DNA of 22,000 bases from JBGTCY01 sp041748615 (GTDB taxonomy: Bacteria; Bacteroidota; Bacteroidia; Chitinophagales; CAIOSU01). Shown here piece after piece: positions 15,654-22,000 of the stretch (within the stretch, counting starts at the first letter, position 1; every line of letters begins with the position of its first letter). The notes beneath the pieces were generated by a model. That model ran no database searches. It was not told the DNA's origin and was given only the letters and a program-made list of their open reading frames with translations. The stretch is from assembly GCA_041748615.1 (NCBI GenBank), contig JBGTCY010000227.1, positions 1-22,000 of the forward strand. Reading direction: 5' to 3'. A program made the position numbers and the translations under genes.

Positions 15654-15749
15654 AATTAATGTTATCATTTATGCTTCTATTCCTTAAAGTTTTATTAAAG
15701 TATTTCTGCATAAAACATAATACAAAAAACAATCAACATATTATTCGAT

Positions 15750-15765
15750 CTTTAAAATTTTAAAG
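15750..15765. promoter_or_regulatory. 16-base perfect palindrome just before the T9SS-tail gene
   Basis: CTTTAAAATTTTAAAG ends two bases before the ATG at 15768. It could be an operator-like site or a leader hairpin; its position next to the start would affect translation if folded. Confidence 0.3.
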
Positions 15766-15767
15766 TC

Positions 15768-16229
15768 ATGAATCCCTTCACCCTCATCACCCTGATTTTA
15801 CTTACGGCAATGACATATTCTTCAGTTGCCCAAACCAATTATTGCATCCAATTCGAATACGATGCCGCAGGCAACCGCATCAAGCGGAAAATATGCACCG
15901 AAGAAAATCCACCCCCGGGAGGCGGCACGGGCAAAACAAGTGAAGCGGAAACGCTCATCATCCACGAACATCATGAGCCGGAAGAGCCTGAATTAGACAT
16001 AGCCATGCTCTATCCCAATCCCACATCCGCCATCTGCATCATCACGCTCACGAAGCCCGTGGAAAACGCCACGCTGCAACTGTTCGATTTGCAGGGCAGG
16101 CGGCTGCAACACAGGCGCGTAAGCGGCTCGCAGTTCGAGTGTGATTTGTCGCGCTACACTCCGGGCACGTACCTTGTCGTCCTTAATGCGGAAGAAAGGA
16201 AGGTGGATAGGAGGGTGGTGAAGGAATAG
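15768..16229 (+). CDS. small secreted protein with one YD-like repeat and a T9SS type-A sorting domain
   Basis: 153 residues. A signal peptide (1-21, ending SVAQ) is followed by one YD-repeat-like motif (FEYDAAGNRIKRKI, 29-42), a Pro/Gly linker (PPPGGG), an acidic/His stretch, and a C-terminal sorting domain from LYPNPTS (81) through LQLFDLQGRRL to TPGTYLVVL and a basic end. By family knowledge this domain directs export across the outer membrane by T9SS and surface attachment. The product is little more than a secretion tail with one strand-pair of RHS-like sequence. Its composition is GC-richer than the cassettes and resembles the N-terminal part of the RHS toxin. It may be a partner of the toxin, whose own C-terminus lacks a sorting domain, or a relic of an RHS-T9SS protein. 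Confidence 0.85.
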   Translation: MNPFTLITLILLTAMTYSSVAQTNYCIQFEYDAAGNRIKRKICTEENPPPGGGTGKTSEAETLIIHEHHEPEEPELDIAMLYPNPTSAICIITLTKPVENATLQLFDLQGRRLQHRRVSGSQFECDLSRYTPGTYLVVLNAEERKVDRRVVKE

Positions 16230-16644
16230 ATATTAGATTTGAGACGTGAGATAAAAGTCGAATAGTCGTCTTTTCGGTTTCCTGTGTCTCCATTGTTCGT
16301 GAAGCATTTCCGATTTTTTGACCCGCGACCTAAAAAGGAAAAATGCACCCTCTCATCCATCATCATCCGCTGCTTGTATTTTGTATTCGCCAATAGACCA
16401 CCCTGCCCTTCTGACGAGCAAAGCTACAAATGCGACACACGAAAGAAACGAGACTCGGTGCGCCCAACCTTTTGTATTCTCAGTTGTAAAAGGGGTCTTT
16501 CGGGTAATTTCCCTCGTCCCTCCGCCCTTTGTCCCCTGTCCCCTGTCCCTTGATGAATCTTATTTTGACAACATTACTCAGGGAAAGTATAGATGTTAAC
16601 TTTGGAGTTCCTCCATTGATTATACAAAATAATTTTCCTGGGCA
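16230..16644. other. 415-base gene-free stretch
   Basis: No convincing gene: two overlapping frames at 16284-16599 have no family-like content. GAGACGTGAGAT at 16241-16252 is the reverse complement of the ATCTCACGTCTC unit in front of the RHS toxin. A pyrimidine-rich GTCCCCT duplication lies near 16530-16550. A possible promoter for the next gene is listed separately. Confidence 0.6.
16597..16604 (+). promoter_or_regulatory. possible Bacteroidota -7 element TAACTTTG
   Basis: Exact match to the TAnnTTTG consensus, 40 bases before the ATG at 16645. No TTTG lies at the expected distance upstream. An alternative sigma70-style pair, TTGACA (16565-16570) and TATAGA with 17 bases between, overlaps it. 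Confidence 0.25.
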
Positions 16645-17670
16645 ATGATATTCCATCTTTTTAAGACCGGCTTTTGCCTGCTCGCCATTGCCTGTTGTTT
16701 CAACTCCTGCAGCAAAAAAATTCATCTATCCTATTTTTCTCACTCCGGAAGTTATGCACTTGGAACCGGGAAAGACACCTTGCACATTCGATTTTTGGGT
16801 ACGACCTGTTTTCTTTTTACCTATAAAGACAATGCGGTTTTAACCGACCCGTTTATATCCAATCCTTCCGCGCGGAAAGTCACCTTCGGAAAAATCATCC
16901 CCGACACCGCGATTATTTATGATTATGTTTCACCTGCCGAGTTGAACAAAGTGCGGATGGTCACTGTTGGACACGGGCACTATGACCACCTGATGGATTT
17001 GCCGGTAATGGCAAAACACATTCCTGCTGACGCAAAAATCACGGGCAGCGCCACCGCACACCACCTGACAGCAGCCGCGCAACTTCCGCAGGAAAAAATC
17101 AATGCCGAAGAATTCACCGCTACTCTTGATTCAACCGGGCAAAGAATTTTCAGTTCGGATTTTTCGATTCAAATTTTACCGGTAGTTGCCGACCACCCGC
17201 CTCACGCGTTGGGACTGACTTTGTATGGCGGTAATTATGAACATGATTTACCCGCTGTTCCGCAAAAAGCGAAAAAATGGAAAATGGGCGAACCTTTTGC
17301 CTACCTGATTGATTTTTTGGAGCCTGACGGCAGCATCGCCTATCGCATTTGGTTCCAGTCTTCCGGAGCGGAATACCCAAAAGGATTTTTTCCGGAAAGT
17401 ATTTTAGCGGAAAAACCGGTGGATGTCGGATTTTATTCCACCGCCAACAAAGCGCCCCTGCATGCTTATCCCGGCAAAATCGTTGCCTTCACAAAACCAC
17501 GCATCATTTTCATGGCGCATTGGGAAAATTTTCTGCGCGACAAATACAAACCGGTGAAGACCGTACAAAAAGGGAATCAGAAAAAAATCTATGAATATCT
17601 GCATCATCGTTTCGGCAGGGAAGCGAAAGTGGTGATGCCGCATCCGAAAGGGGAATTTCGGGTGTTTTAA
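16645..17670 (+). CDS. metallo-beta-lactamase-fold hydrolase lipoprotein
   Basis: 341 residues. A hydrophobic leader ends in FNSC, so Cys22 is the probable lipidation site and the enzyme should sit on a membrane outside the cytoplasm. The fold is shown by FLGTTCFLF (50-58), LTDPF (66-70), the zinc motif HGHYDH (H110, H112, D114, H115), a later HPPH (H184, H187) and a final AHWENF (H292). The GTTCFLF..LTDPF start and HxHYDH recall the UlaG / NAPE-PLD-like branch of the superfamily rather than antibiotic-hydrolysing beta-lactamases. Substrate unknown. It stands alone between non-coding stretches, with base composition unlike the AT-rich cassettes, and is probably unrelated to the toxin system. 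Confidence 0.85.
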   Translation: MIFHLFKTGFCLLAIACCFNSCSKKIHLSYFSHSGSYALGTGKDTLHIRFLGTTCFLFTYKDNAVLTDPFISNPSARKVTFGKIIPDTAIIYDYVSPAELNKVRMVTVGHGHYDHLMDLPVMAKHIPADAKITGSATAHHLTAAAQLPQEKINAEEFTATLDSTGQRIFSSDFSIQILPVVADHPPHALGLTLYGGNYEHDLPAVPQKAKKWKMGEPFAYLIDFLEPDGSIAYRIWFQSSGAEYPKGFFPESILAEKPVDVGFYSTANKAPLHAYPGKIVAFTKPRIIFMAHWENFLRDKYKPVKTVQKGNQKKIYEYLHHRFGREAKVVMPHPKGEFRVF

Positions 17671-17672
17671 AA

Positions 17673-17697
17673 GGCGTTCCTGGCGCCCGAATTTTTT
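17673..17697 (+). terminator. possible weak terminator after the MBL-fold gene
   Basis: GGCG (17673-17676) pairs with CGCC (17684-17687) around 7 bases, followed closely by T6 (17692-17697). The stem is short. Confidence 0.3.
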
Positions 17698-17844
17698 CGA
17701 AGAATACCCAAAACAAACAAGCCATTTTTAATTTGTATCATTATTGAGATTTATAGCGGATTTTGTTAAATTAGTGGGGATTTGTTGAGTTAGCATTTAA
17801 TAACAGTCCCGAATAAATTACATTCTTTTTTTTGCAATTTCAAA

Positions 17845-18216
17845 ATGAAAACATTCTTTTTTATAATACTATTGGCGCTGATTTTTTTATCTATTCCCGT
17901 GTTTGCACAAAAGAGTGAATCCGGGGAAATAAAATTTCAAATTGAATTACCTTCCACCACTCAAGAAGAACAAAACTTTCAATTTCCGGACATTGAAGAT
18001 TTTGACGGCACTTATCAATTCATTGTCAAAACGCCAAAAGCGTTTATGCTGACAACTGAAATTTTTGAATTGATGGAACAACACAGAAAGGAAAATGAGG
18101 ATGAAATTTTGTATCTGAGTGATGATTTGGAAGTGTATCTCTACGCGCGTTCTAAAATTTCCCGACCGGATTTTTTACCTTTTAAAACACCATATATAAT
18201 TCAACGAAAACCATAA
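17845..18216 (+). CDS. small secreted protein of unknown function, first gene of a pair
   Basis: 123 residues with a clear signal peptide (1-21, MKTFFFIILL..VFAQ). The mature part is acidic and Glu/Gln/Phe-rich, with no motif I recognise and no sorting tail. The start context is AT-rich without a Shine-Dalgarno site. It ends three bases before the TTG start of the giant repeat protein, in the same frame, so the two are probably co-transcribed and may be co-exported. Confidence 0.7.
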   Translation: MKTFFFIILLALIFLSIPVFAQKSESGEIKFQIELPSTTQEEQNFQFPDIEDFDGTYQFIVKTPKAFMLTTEIFELMEQHRKENEDEILYLSDDLEVYLYARSKISRPDFLPFKTPYIIQRKP

Positions 18217-18219
18217 CGA

Positions 18220-21200
18220 TTGAAAGCATTCCGACACATATCTTTTATTACCGCTTTCACGCTGTTGAGTTATGCCGCATTTACTCAACCTGCCAATAAT
18301 TTGTGTTCGGGAGCGCAATCAGTTACTCCGAATGGAACCTGTGTGAACGGAACTACCGTAAATGCTACGGACAACATCACCGGCACAGCGGGTTGCCAAG
18401 CCGGAGGAAATCAAAACAACCACAGAGATGTATGGTATTCTTTCGTTGCGACAGGGAGTATTTTTGAAGCTACCGTGACCTCCAGCGCTCCGTTTGCAGG
18501 CAATGTACAATTGATTTTGACTTCAGGAACTTGCGGAAATCTCACTATCAACGGCAGTTCGTGTGGCGCTTCACCTTTAAATGCTTCAATCACCAATCTG
18601 ATACCCGGTCAAACATATTATGTAATTATTTCGAATCAGGGCAACGGCACCCCCGGTCCTTTTTCATTATGTGTAAATTCTACCACGCCTCCTTGCACAC
18701 CTACCGCCTGCGCATCTCCCCGTCCGCTGACATTGATATCCGGTGCGCCCGTATGCGTTACTGAATGTAATATTGGAGCGCCATCCGGTCCTGATTTCGC
18801 TGGAAACAACTGTTATGATTATCCGAATTCAACAGTATGGTTTCAGGTGACTACCCCCGCGAATGCAGCCACGCTGACGATTAACATCACAAGCGCTGCG
18901 CTGTCCAATCCTTATTTTACCTTGTTCACTACCAATGATTGTTTACTCTACGGGGGTACGAATACCTGCACACAAGGTACTGGCGGGAGTGTCAGCAATA
19001 CACTCTCCGTAAACCCCAATACAACATACCTGATTGCCGTTTCAGACGCGAATGGCGCTACAGGAAATTTTCAGATTTGCGTTACTTCCAATCCCGACAA
19101 TTCCGCCTGTTCAGTAAACAAATCAATCACTCCAACGGCTACCTCGATGGGTTCGCCACTCAACGGACCTTACGCACCCGGAGAAATCATTACTTTTTGT
19201 TTTACGATTGACCAATGGGTATTGGCAAACTGTAATTACCTGCATGGCATTGTACCGACATTTGGTGATTGCTGGGACCCCGTGTCATTCAATGCACAGG
19301 GGATGCCGGTCAACATCACTCAACCGCTCGCAACAAGAGGCGTCATTCAGTCATGTGCGAATTGCCAGTGGAACCCCTGCGCGGGAAATCCTTCCGGAAG
19401 CTGGTCTTGGTTTTCGGATGGTGTAGTGAATTATAATAATATCAACAATCCAAATATTCCTAATGGCTCGAATGTGGGCGCAGGCTGGTTCTTTTTATCT
19501 TCCTATGACCCGTTAACAGGTGAGTGTTCGCCCACGCCCACCAATCCGAATCTCAGTTACGGGGATGGGAATTTTCATTTATGCTCCGGACCGACCGGTG
19601 GATGGAGCGTCTGTTTTCAGTTGCAGACGCGCAGCGATTGCCAGGGGCAGCAGATGGATTGCGGAATCTCCGTGAAAACTTATGCTGACGGGGAAATAGG
19701 CTTTTGGAATAGCATCGGTTGCATGGGTGACGTGCCCGCAGTTTTCAATGCCGATTTGTTTTGTTGTCCCGCTACATTTGACAGTATTTATCCAGTGATT
19801 TGTTTTGGAGAAAATTATATAACGATTGGCGGAACAAACGTGAGCGCTCCGGGAATGTATTTAGATACTTTGATTGATGGAAATTCGAATGGCTGCGACT
19901 CTATTATCTTTCAGTTTTTAACAATTCTTCCGGAAAAAACTTTTACGATTGATACGACTGTTTGCCAGGGGGAAAGCATTACTATTAACGGAATAAATTA
20001 CGCTTCGCCCGTGAACGGAGCAACGCAGGTAATCTCAAATGTTGGTCCCTACAATTGTGACTCCACCCTCTTTATCAATCTCGCGATTACTGATTTGAGT
20101 TTTACATCTGAAAACCGCACTTCCTGTAATCCGGCTGATGAAGGAACACAAGTGTTGAATATGTTCAATCAATTCGGTTGTGATTCCGTGCATACCATTA
20201 CAACAACTTTGCTTGATTCAGATGCTACGTTTGAAAATCGTACTTCCTGCAATCCGGCTGATGAAGGAACACAAGTTTTGAATCTAACAAATCAATCAGG
20301 CTGTGATTCCGTGCATACCATTACAACGACTTTACTTGCTTCCGATGCCACGTTTGAAAACCGTACTTCCTGTAATCCCGCTGACGAAGGAATACAAGTT
20401 TTGAATTTGACGAATCAATTCGGCTGTGATTCAATTCATATGATTACAACGACTTTGCTTGCTTCCGATGCTACTTATGAAAACCGAACTTCTTGCAATC
20501 CGGCTGATGAAGGTACGCAAGTATTGAATCTGACGAATCAATCAGGCTGTGATTCAATCCATACGATTACAACGACTTTACTTGTTTCCGATGCTACATT
20601 TGAAAACCGAACTTCCTGTAATCCTGCTGATGAAGGAACGCAAGTATTGAATCTGACGAAACAATCCGGTTGTGATTCAATCCATACGATTACAACGACT
20701 TTACTTGATTCAGATGCCACGTTTGAAAACAGAACTTCCTGCAATCCGGCTGATGAAGGAATACAAGTTTTAAATCTGACGAATCAATCCGGCTGTGATT
20801 CGGTGCATACGATTACAACAACTTTACTTGCTTCGGATGCTACGTTTGAAAACCGTACTTCCTGTAATCCGGCTGATGAAGGAACGCAAGTATTGAATCT
20901 CACCAATCAATTCGGCTGTGATTCGGTGCATACGATTACCACAACTTTACTTCCTTCCGATGCTACGTTTGAAAACCGTACTTCGTGTAATCCCGCTGAT
21001 GAAGGAACACAAGTTTTGAATCTGTCGAATCAATTCGGTTGTGATTCCGTGCATACCATTACAACGACTTTGCTTGCTTCCGATGCCACGTTTGAAAATC
21101 GTACTTCGTGTAATCCGGCTGATGAAGGAACACAAGTTTTAAATCTGACGAATCAATCCGGCTGTGATTCCGTGCATACCATTACAACGACTTTACTTGC

Positions 21201-22000
21201 TTCCGATGCCACGTTTGAAAACCGCACATCATGTAATCCGGCTGATGAAGGAATACAAGTGTTGAATTTGCTCAATCAATTCGGGTGTGATTCGGTGCAT
21301 ACGATTACAACAACTTTACTTCCCTCCGATGCTACGTTTGAAAATCGTACTTCGTGTAATCCGGCTGATGAAGGAACACAAGTGTTGAATTTACTCAATC
21401 AATTCGGCTGTGATTCAATTCATACGATTACAACGACTTTGCTTGCCTCTGACGCTACATTTGAAAACCGCACTTCCTGTAATCCATCTGATGAAGGAAC
21501 GCAAGTCTTGAATCTGTCGAATCAATTCGGTTGCGATTCGGTGCATACGATTATCACAATACTTGCTTCAACAAGTTCTTCCAACCAAACCATCACCGCT
21601 TGTGATTCAGTGGAAGTGGCAGGCAACTGGTATTTCAGTTCAGTAAACTTTAATGATACCATTGTTGGCGGCTCAGTGAATGGATGTGATTCAATCGTGT
21701 CGTATTCTATTACGATTCACAATAGCGTCAGCACTTTTGAGAATCGAACTTCTTGTAATCCGACTGATACGGGAGTGACGGTGTTGAATCTGAACAATCA
21801 ATTGGGTTGTGATTCCGTGCATACGATTATCACTACGCTTGCTTCAACAAGTTCATCCAACCAAAACATCACTGCTTGTGATTCGGTTGAAGTGGCGGGG
21901 TATTGGTATTTCAGTTCGCTCAATTTCAATGATACGCTTGTTGGCGGCTCGGTGAATGGTTGCGATTCAATTGTGTTGTATTCGATTACGATTCATCACA
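18220..22000 (+). CDS. giant secreted repeat protein (3'-partial), T9SS-substrate-like
   Basis: Frame 1 is open without a stop from the TAA at 18214 to the right edge: 1260 codons and continuing. No ATG lies near the start; a TTG at 18220 opens directly into a signal peptide (KAFRHISFITAFTLLSYAAF). Two Cys-containing PPC/CUB-like beta domains follow (about 25-160 and 162-300; DVWYSFVATG, STVWFQVTTP, each with a TYYVII or TYLIAV strand). A third Cys-rich domain spans about 304-519 (FCFTIDQW, HGIVPTFGDCWDP, WFFLSSYDP). Two divergent 'GCDS' units come next, then twelve near-identical 41-residue repeats (627-1117), then a 92-residue higher-order repeat. GCDS-type repeats are familiar in large Bacteroidota T9SS/gliding-associated surface proteins; a sorting domain would be expected right of the window. 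Likely an adhesin or surface-layer filament; role inferred. Confidence 0.85.
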   Translation, partial: MKAFRHISFITAFTLLSYAAFTQPANNLCSGAQSVTPNGTCVNGTTVNATDNITGTAGCQAGGNQNNHRDVWYSFVATGSIFEATVTSSAPFAGNVQLILTSGTCGNLTINGSSCGASPLNASITNLIPGQTYYVIISNQGNGTPGPFSLCVNSTTPPCTPTACASPRPLTLISGAPVCVTECNIGAPSGPDFAGNNCYDYPNSTVWFQVTTPANAATLTINITSAALSNPYFTLFTTNDCLLYGGTNTCTQGTGGSVSNTLSVNPNTTYLIAVSDANGATGNFQICVTSNPDNSACSVNKSITPTATSMGSPLNGPYAPGEIITFCFTIDQWVLANCNYLHGIVPTFGDCWDPVSFNAQGMPVNITQPLATRGVIQSCANCQWNPCAGNPSGSWSWFSDGVVNYNNINNPNIPNGSNVGAGWFFLSSYDPLTGECSPTPTNPNLSYGDGNFHLCSGPTGGWSVCFQLQTRSDCQGQQMDCGISVKTYADGEIGFWNSIGCMGDVPAVFNADLFCCPATFDSIYPVICFGENYITIGGTNVSAPGMYLDTLIDGNSNGCDSIIFQFLTILPEKTFTIDTTVCQGESITINGINYASPVNGATQVISNVGPYNCDSTLFINLAITDLSFTSENRTSCNPADEGTQVLNMFNQFGCDSVHTITTTLLDSDATFENRTSCNPADEGTQVLNLTNQSGCDSVHTITTTLLASDATFENRTSCNPADEGIQVLNLTNQFGCDSIHMITTTLLASDATYENRTSCNPADEGTQVLNLTNQSGCDSIHTITTTLLVSDATFENRTSCNPADEGTQVLNLTKQSGCDSIHTITTTLLDSDATFENRTSCNPADEGIQVLNLTNQSGCDSVHTITTTLLASDATFENRTSCNPADEGTQVLNLTNQFGCDSVHTITTTLLPSDATFENRTSCNPADEGTQVLNLSNQFGCDSVHTITTTLLASDATFENRTSCNPADEGTQVLNLTNQSGCDSVHTITTTLLASDATFENRTSCNPADEGIQVLNLLNQFGCDSVHTITTTLLPSDATFENRTSCNPADEGTQVLNLLNQFGCDSIHTITTTLLASDATFENRTSCNPSDEGTQVLNLSNQFGCDSVHTIITILASTSSSNQTITACDSVEVAGNWYFSSVNFNDTIVGGSVNGCDSIVSYSITIHNSVSTFENRTSCNPTDTGVTVLNLNNQLGCDSVHTIITTLASTSSSNQNITACDSVEVAGYWYFSSLNFNDTLVGGSVNGCDSIVLYSITIHH
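20098..21570 (+). repeat. twelve tandem 123-base (41-residue) coding repeats
   Basis: Unit starts fall every 123 bases from 20098 to 21451. Each unit holds ENRTSCNP, DEG, VLN and GCDS, thus two cysteines that could pair within the repeat. Variation is mostly at third codon positions and at a few sites: LNLTNQ/LNLLNQ/LNLSNQ, NQF/NQS, and the residue in LLxS (D, A, V or P). Copy 1 is diverged at its first residues; copy 12 is one residue short at its end. Confidence 0.95.
21571..22000 (+). repeat. 276-base (92-residue) higher-order repeat, one full and one partial copy
   Basis: The TSSSNQ..ACDSVEVAG block at 21571 recurs at 21847, 276 bases later. Each period joins a new ~51-residue unit (VAG.WYFSS, NFNDT, GGSVNGCDSI) to a diverged 41-residue unit (STFENRTSCNPTD). 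The second copy is cut by the window edge. Confidence 0.9.

Noticed and set aside
16284..16599. Two overlapping frames of about 90 codons in the gene-free stretch
   Set aside because: Composition is unlike the neighbouring genes, they contain the repeat-like GTCCCCT tract, and show no signal peptide or domain.
16645..17670. Antibiotic-resistance beta-lactamase
   Set aside because: The HxHxDH fold is shared by many hydrolases; the flanking motifs fit the UlaG/NAPE-PLD-like branch better, and nothing points to beta-lactams.
20538..21135. Minus-strand frames within the 41-residue repeats
   Set aside because: They are antisense shadows that simply repeat with the 123-base unit.
20098..22000. 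Regular repeats that could be mistaken for a CRISPR array
   Set aside because: The units are contiguous without unique spacers, 123 bases long, and translate in one open frame.
1..22000. tRNA, rRNA, transposase or integrase genes
   Set aside because: I saw no cloverleaf-like, rRNA-like or recombinase-like sequence on either strand; mobility is suggested only by repeats.

Overview
The window reads as a Bacteroidota genome (Chitinophaga/Saprospira-like is my guess; the phylum is the safe call). The reasons are a type IX secretion (T9SS) type-A sorting domain, large Cys-bearing repeat proteins of the kind found among T9SS substrates, secreted stand-alone TonB C-terminal domains, A-rich gene starts without Shine-Dalgarno sites, and no housekeeping genes. 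Every gene I can support lies on the + strand and nearly every product carries an export signal, so this is an island of cell-surface and secreted proteins.

Layout. (1) 1-2615: a phage-tail-fibre-like or adhesin-like surface protein. Its frame is open from the left edge and broken at a T7 run at 377-383, which is a correctly phased U UUU UUA heptamer. (2) 2616-3268: a non-coding stretch packed with tandem, direct and inverted repeats. (3) 3269-10900: a 2543-residue secreted SpvB / FG-GAP / YD-repeat (RHS) polymorphic toxin whose variable tip starts after a VDPSGE motif. (4) 10894-15653: small exported proteins, candidate immunity factors, interleaved with two orphan RHS tip cassettes (11355-12635 and 12961-14232). 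Each cassette repeats the last 120-140 residues of the RHS core and then carries a different tip. (5) 15768-16229: a small T9SS-tailed protein with a single YD repeat. (6) 16230-16644: a second non-coding stretch. (7) 16645-17670: a lipoprotein of the metallo-beta-lactamase fold. (8) 17845 to the right edge: a small secreted protein, then a giant secreted repeat protein with twelve 41-residue repeats. The giant protein starts at a TTG and runs off the window.

The most notable content is region 3-4: one full-length toxin followed by promoter-less tip cassettes that share stretches of up to 104 identical bases with its core. Homologous recombination could splice tip 2 or tip 3 in-frame onto the long delivery protein, deleting about 1.7 or 3.4 kb. 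All three tips begin with a glycine-zipper-like hydrophobic segment, and all four proteins encoded downstream of the tips are exported (two signal-peptide proteins, two lipoproteins). This suggests toxins that act in, or are neutralised in, the cell envelope. The orphan-cassette principle is known for enterobacterial Rhs and CdiA; here it appears in a SpvB-type Bacteroidota protein. Toxin activities and immunity roles are inferred from gene order, not shown by the sequence.
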